64,000 nt of DNA from Paraburkholderia dioscoreae (GTDB lineage: Bacteria > Pseudomonadota > Gammaproteobacteria > Burkholderiales > Burkholderiaceae). Position numbers and translations under genes: made by a program. The stretch covers positions 1,984,001 to 2,048,000 of the forward strand of contig NZ_LR699553.1 of NCBI RefSeq assembly GCF_902459535.1. The letters are read 5' to 3'. Below, one piece after another: positions 60,522-64,000 of the stretch (within the stretch, counting starts at the first letter, position 1; every line of letters starts with the position of its first letter). The notes under the pieces are model-generated. The model saw only the letters and a list, made by a program, of their open reading frames with translations. It was not told the DNA's origin and did no database searches.

Positions 60522-61871
60522 TCAGACGCCCTTGGCCAGCGGAAATTCGATGGTAACTTCGAGCCCCGGTCCTGGCGTGCGATTGCGCAAGCGCAACGCA
60601 CCGCGGTAACGACCCACCAGACGCTGGACGATGGCCATGCCAAGGCCCGTGCCGTTCGCCTGGGTACGGGCCGAATTCACACGATAGAACGGCCGTGTGA
60701 CAAGCGCCAGTTGGTCTTCCGGAATGCCGGGCCCTTCGTCGACCACGGACAGTTCGACCCGCGAGTGCGACACGCGCGTTTCGAGAATCACGTGCGGAAT
60801 GCCGTCGCCGTCGCTCAAGCCGTACTTGCGCGCGTTTTCCAGCAGATTGCCGACCACCCGCCGCATGTCGGTCTCGTCCGCCTCGATCACCGCCGAGGGC
60901 GCGAGCCGCGTAATCAGCCGCATGCTGTCTTCGCTCTGCATGCGCGCGGCCAGTTCTCCTGCGATCACGGAAAGGTCGACAGGTTCCGGCACGCGCTGCA
61001 CCGGCCGCGCGTAATCGAGGAACCGGCCGATGATCATGTCCATCTGCTCGATGTCGTCGACCATGGCGTCTTTGGTGGCCTGATCCGACGGGCTCATTTC
61101 GGTTTCGAGCCGCAGCCGCGCGAGCGGGGTGCGCAGATCGTGCGAGATGCCCGCGAGCATCAGCGCGCGGTCGGCTTCGAGCTGTTCGAGATCCTGCACC
61201 ATCTGGTTGAAACTGCGATTGGTTTCGGCGGCCACGCCCATGCCGCGCTCGGGCAGCGGCTCCGGCGACTGCCCCGAGCCGACTTTGCGCGCGGCCATGG
61301 CGAGACGCGCGAACGGACGGTTCACCAGACTCGTGATGAAGGCCGCGCCGAACAGCGAGAGCGCCAGCGCGAACACGCCCCAGCCGGCCCATTGCAAACC
61401 GGTGGCGTTGTCGAGTTGATCGCGGTCGAGCGCGACCCAGTAGTCGTCGTCGTCGATCTTGAAGCTGATCCATACGCCGGGGATGTCGTTCACGCTTTGC
61501 GCGATCACGGTGTCGTCGCCGAGGCGGCCGCGAATGTCGTGTTCGATCAGCCGGTTCAGCGATTCGTCGGGTTGCAGTTTGTACTTGTCGGTGGTTTCGC
61601 GCGGGTACACGCGCACGCCTTCATTGCTTTCCAGATCCTGCAGCAGTGCGCGCCGCAAATCGGGATCGGAATAAAGGAGGGCGGTACGCGTGAGCTTGAC
61701 GATGGCGACGAGCTGCAATGCCACGCGCTGCGCGCGCGGCTCGCGTTCGATCACACGGAAGCTCTGGAACCACGCGGCGAGACTGACTGCGATCAACAGC
61801 GCGATCAACAGAAAGGTCCGCCAGAAAAGGCCGCCGAACGCGAGCGTCAGGAGGCGCCGGTCGATCCGCAT
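60522..61871 (-). CDS. envZ: EnvZ-type osmosensor histidine kinase
   Basis: A membrane kinase of 449 residues. The first membrane helix covers about 17-36 (RTFLLIALLIAVSLAAWF), a periplasmic domain runs to about 160, the second helix is WGVFALALSLFGAAFI, then HAMP, then HisKA with H244 in LAGISHDLRTPLARLRLE. The ATPase domain has NLLENARKYG, DEGPGIPEDQL and GTGLGMAIVQRLV. It lies 101 nt downstream of the ompR-like gene on the same strand, the standard pairing. Confidence 0.92.
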   Translation of the reverse strand: MRIDRRLLTLAFGGLFWRTFLLIALLIAVSLAAWFQSFRVIEREPRAQRVALQLVAIVKLTRTALLYSDPDLRRALLQDLESNEGVRVYPRETTDKYKLQPDESLNRLIEHDIRGRLGDDTVIAQSVNDIPGVWISFKIDDDDYWVALDRDQLDNATGLQWAGWGVFALALSLFGAAFITSLVNRPFARLAMAARKVGSGQSPEPLPERGMGVAAETNRSFNQMVQDLEQLEADRALMLAGISHDLRTPLARLRLETEMSPSDQATKDAMVDDIEQMDMIIGRFLDYARPVQRVPEPVDLSVIAGELAARMQSEDSMRLITRLAPSAVIEADETDMRRVVGNLLENARKYGLSDGDGIPHVILETRVSHSRVELSVVDEGPGIPEDQLALVTRPFYRVNSARTQANGTGLGMAIVQRLVGRYRGALRLRNRTPGPGLEVTIEFPLAKGV

Positions 61872-61972
61872 GGGCCCTTCTTATCTGAAATCAAAGCAGG
61901 CAATGGCCTTGCATGAGACCAGAGTAAGCGCTGAAGCGCCAACGCCGGTCGACACTGGAGGCGAGAACAAAC

Positions 61973-62707
61973 TCAGGCTGCACCGTCGGGGATGAACACG
62001 TAGCCCAGACCCCACACCGTCTGGATGAAACGCGGGCTGCCCGGATCCGGTTCGATCAGCTTGCGCAGACGCGAGATCTGCACGTCGAGACTGCGGTCGA
62101 AGACTTCGTACTCACGACCGCGCGCGAGCTCCATGAGCTTTTCACGCGACAGCGGCTGGCGCGGATGACGCGCGAACACCTTGAGCACCGAGAACTCGCC
62201 CGTGGTGAGCGGAATTTCCTGGCCGGCCTTGGTGAGCGTGCGGGTGGCGAGATTTAATGCGAACTCGCCGAACTCGAACACCTCGGTCGTTTCGGACGGT
62301 GCGCCCGGCAACTCCGAAGGCGACTGGCGGCGCAGCACCGCGTGGATTCGCGCAACCAGTTCGCGCGGATTGAACGGCTTGGGCAGATAGTCGTCAGCGC
62401 CCATTTCGAGTCCGACGATACGATCGACGTCTTCACCCTTGGCCGTGAGCATGATGATCGGCGTACGGTCGTTGCTGCCGCGTAGGCGGCGGCAGATCGA
62501 CAGGCCGTCTTCGCCGGGCAGCATCAGATCGAGCACCAGTAGATCGAAGCGCTCACGCACCCAGAGCTTGTTCATGGAAGGTGCGTTCTCGGCGACATAG
62601 ACATTGAAGCCCTGTTCACCGAGGTAGCGGCGCAGCAGATCGCGCAGGCGCGGATCGTCGTCGACGACGAGGATTTTCGAGGGGTTTTTGGTTTCCATGG
62701 TCGGCAT
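61973..62707 (-). CDS. ompR: OmpR-family response regulator
   Basis: A 244-residue regulator acting with the kinase gene behind it. The receiver has KILVVDDDPRLRDLLRRYL, phospho-acceptor D60 in LLVLDLMLPGEDGLSICRRL, and ADDYLPKPFNPREL. The C-terminal winged helix has LTTGEFSVLKVFARHPRQPL, RSLDVQISRLRKLIE and the IQTVWGLGYVF end. A second Met three codons in (62698) is an equally good start; neither has a strong ribosome binding site. Phased GTTACA repeats 36-70 nt upstream suggest autoregulation. Confidence 0.94.
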   Translation of the reverse strand: MPTMETKNPSKILVVDDDPRLRDLLRRYLGEQGFNVYVAENAPSMNKLWVRERFDLLVLDLMLPGEDGLSICRRLRGSNDRTPIIMLTAKGEDVDRIVGLEMGADDYLPKPFNPRELVARIHAVLRRQSPSELPGAPSETTEVFEFGEFALNLATRTLTKAGQEIPLTTGEFSVLKVFARHPRQPLSREKLMELARGREYEVFDRSLDVQISRLRKLIEPDPGSPRFIQTVWGLGYVFIPDGAA

Positions 62708-62742
62708 CTTAGCGCGATTAGAAAGTGGTGCGCGTTTGCATC

Positions 62743-62776
62743 GTTTACCGGGTTACAGTCAGTTACAAAATTTACC
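62743..62776. promoter_or_regulatory. Phased GTTACA-type repeats upstream of ompR
   Basis: GTTTAC (62743), GTTACA (62752), GTTACA (62762) and TTTACC (62771) recur at 9-10 nt spacing on the plus strand. OmpR-family regulators bind tandem half-sites one helical turn apart. The array lies between ompR and the divergent 106-codon gene and could serve either. Confidence 0.45.
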
Positions 62777-62936
62777 CGCACTGTGGCACGGCGTAAAGCG
62801 GGGGCAGGTAGACTCCTTTACTGAATGCGGCTGTTCGGTGGATACTTCACTCGAATAAAACACTCGTACCCGGCCCGTTACCGGGGTTTGCATACGCATT
62901 TGAGGTAGCCGGTTGCCGCGCCACGAAGGGAACAAC

Positions 62937-63257
62937 ATGAAGGGAGGGGTTTGGCCGAATGTGCGCCTAAGCGTTATTGCACTGGCGGTTGCCGGTACGC
63001 TTGCAGGCTCACTGGGACCAACGCTCGCCCATGCCCAGCCTTCCGCCAGCAGAGCTGCGAGCGAGCATGCCCCCAAGTCAGGCAAGCCGAATCGCCGCGA
63101 CCCCGCCGCCGAACGTCCCGCATCAGACGCGATCTTGCGCACTGCAGTTCCCCCCGATCTCGATCAACGCCGTCGTGATGGCCATATGACGCCCGACGAA
63201 CGACGTCTGTTACGGCAGCATATCGAAGACGCTGTCCGCGAACTCTATAAGCGGTAG
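62937..63257 (+). CDS. Small exported protein of unknown function
   Basis: A 106-residue product with signal peptide MKGGVWPNVRLSVIALAVAG cleaved near AHAQPS. The mature part is short, basic and Pro/Ala-rich, ending in a charged helix with MTPDERRLLRQHIEDAVREL. Similar 'TPDERRxLRQ' tails occur in small periplasmic proteins of related genomes, from memory; no function is known to me. It is divergent from ompR, with the phased repeats between them. A DUF1800 gene follows 179 nt downstream on the same strand. Confidence 0.7.
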   Translation: MKGGVWPNVRLSVIALAVAGTLAGSLGPTLAHAQPSASRAASEHAPKSGKPNRRDPAAERPASDAILRTAVPPDLDQRRRDGHMTPDERRLLRQHIEDAVRELYKR

Positions 63258-63436
63258 CCATTTTCGTGCCCGTCCCGGCACGTGTTCCACGCTTCTTCCC
63301 TGTGCGTGAAAAAATCGTTGCATTTCCAAGGTCAACCTCCCGTCCCGTCTGCCGTTGAGTCGTCAATGCGAACGCGTTGTGCACGCATGGCACGCTCGAA
63401 TGCCTGTTCCATGACCCCCGTCAATCCGGATGACCG

Positions 63437-64000
63437 ATGATGAGATTGCTCATACGTGGTAATTGCCGCCGTCGGTTCGCAGTATTGGCCGCCGCTTTGG
63501 CGGTCGTGACGATCGGTCCGCCGGCCGCCGCGATGCAGTCGGGCGCACTTCATGTCCAGCACCGCAGACACCCTGCGCCGATTGCTGACGGAAGCACGGC
63601 TTCAGAACGCGAACAAAGCATTCTCGATGCAGATGATGCGCGCTTCTTCCTGACACGCATCGGCTTCGCGCCGGATAGCGCCGAGCTCGCGCAATACACC
63701 GGACTCACGCGGGAGCAGGCCGTCGACAAAGTGCTCGCGAGTACGCGCACCGAGGCGGCCACGCCGCTACCCGACTGGGTTCTCGAACCGGTTCCGACAC
63801 GCGAAACGCGCAAGGCGTGGACCGACGCTCAGCGTCGCGAAGCGGGGCGATTGCGCGGACAGCGCTACGACTCATTACGCGCGTGGTGGGTGCGCGAGAT
63901 GCTGGTTACGCAGTCACCGCTCACCGAGCGCATGACGCTGTTCTGGCATAACCATTTCACGTCGGGCCAGGACAAGGTGCCGTATCCGCAGCAGATGGCG
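63437..64000 (+). CDS. DUF1800 family protein, 3' end outside window
   Basis: The frame is open to the window end (188 codons seen). The N-terminal signal reads MMRLLIRGNCRRRFAVLAAA, then VVTIGPPAAA. The mature part shows the DUF1800 pattern: DARFFLTRIGFAPDSAEL, LTREQAVDKVLASTR, LRAWWVREMLVTQSPLTERM and TLFWHNHFTSGQDKV. Such exported proteins are often encoded beside DUF1501 proteins; whether one follows cannot be seen. The start is 63437 or 63440 (adjacent ATGs); an in-frame stop at 63431 excludes earlier ones. Confidence 0.85.
   Translation, partial: MMRLLIRGNCRRRFAVLAAALAVVTIGPPAAAMQSGALHVQHRRHPAPIADGSTASEREQSILDADDARFFLTRIGFAPDSAELAQYTGLTREQAVDKVLASTRTEAATPLPDWVLEPVPTRETRKAWTDAQRREAGRLRGQRYDSLRAWWVREMLVTQSPLTERMTLFWHNHFTSGQDKVPYPQQMA

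Noticed and set aside
63263..63285. CGTGCC/GGCACG inverted repeat after the 106-codon gene
   Set aside because: The stem is only 6 bp with no T-run; too weak to call a terminator.

Overview
The window is a GC-rich, densely coded bacterial chromosome segment. Gene content and order point to a beta-proteobacterium of the Burkholderiaceae, most likely Paraburkholderia or Burkholderia sensu lato. The main signs are dnaX-ybaB-recR, surE-pcm-nlpD-rpoS, a Cupriavidus-like phaC-phaA-phaB-phaR block with bktB nearby, and proteins rich in Ala/Pro low-complexity linkers. I see no rRNA, tRNA, insertion sequence, prophage or CRISPR array. Coding calls rest on motif and family recognition by eye, not on a database search.

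Layout. 1-7.9 kb: truncated dnaX, ybaB, recR, then a CoA-transferase gene followed by a nitrate/sulfonate/taurine-type ABC importer (binding protein, ATPase, permease). 7.9-18.7 kb: a quinone oxidoreductase on the minus strand, the stationary-phase cluster surE-pcm-nlpD-rpoS, a PolB-type 3'-5' exonuclease, rlmD, divergent bamD and rluD, and pgeF. 18.7-29.1 kb: polyhydroxybutyrate synthesis (phaC, phaA, phaB) and its regulator phaR, then dusC, rimO, a PfkB sugar kinase and a second thiolase, bktB. 29.1-38.3 kb: a secreted protein of unknown function, metC, a 43-residue membrane protein, serB, a cytochrome P450, and the two-protein end-joining system ku-ligD with a small hydrophilic protein behind it.

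38.3-46.4 kb: a divergent LysR/oxidoreductase pair, an exported protein, a FetA/FetB-type ABC pair, an AsmA-family protein and two small orphans. 46.8-51.2 kb: a three-gene signalling cluster (CHASE3 histidine kinase, single-domain response regulator, REC-PAS-HK-REC hybrid kinase) with no DNA-binding output domain. 51.2-59.1 kb: mscL, threonine dehydratase, argE, mfd, ispD, ispF. 59.1-64 kb: the AhpC/AhpD peroxidase pair, an EnvZ/OmpR-type two-component system, a small exported protein and the start of a DUF1800 protein cut by the window end.

How the parts fit. Much of the window serves housekeeping (replication, rRNA/tRNA modification, envelope assembly, isoprenoids) and stationary-phase or stress physiology (RpoS, protein repair by Pcm, PHB storage, peroxide reduction, end joining, osmotic valve). 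It looks like ordinary core genome rather than a genomic island, and I found no convincing undescribed multi-gene system. The best leads are regulatory: a perfect inverted repeat before phaR, a TTGACA-N18-AAGAAT promoter before phaC, an OxyR-like palindrome before ahpC, and a phased GTTACA array before ompR. Other leads are the small proteins next to ligD, metC and asmA, and the output-less phosphorelay.
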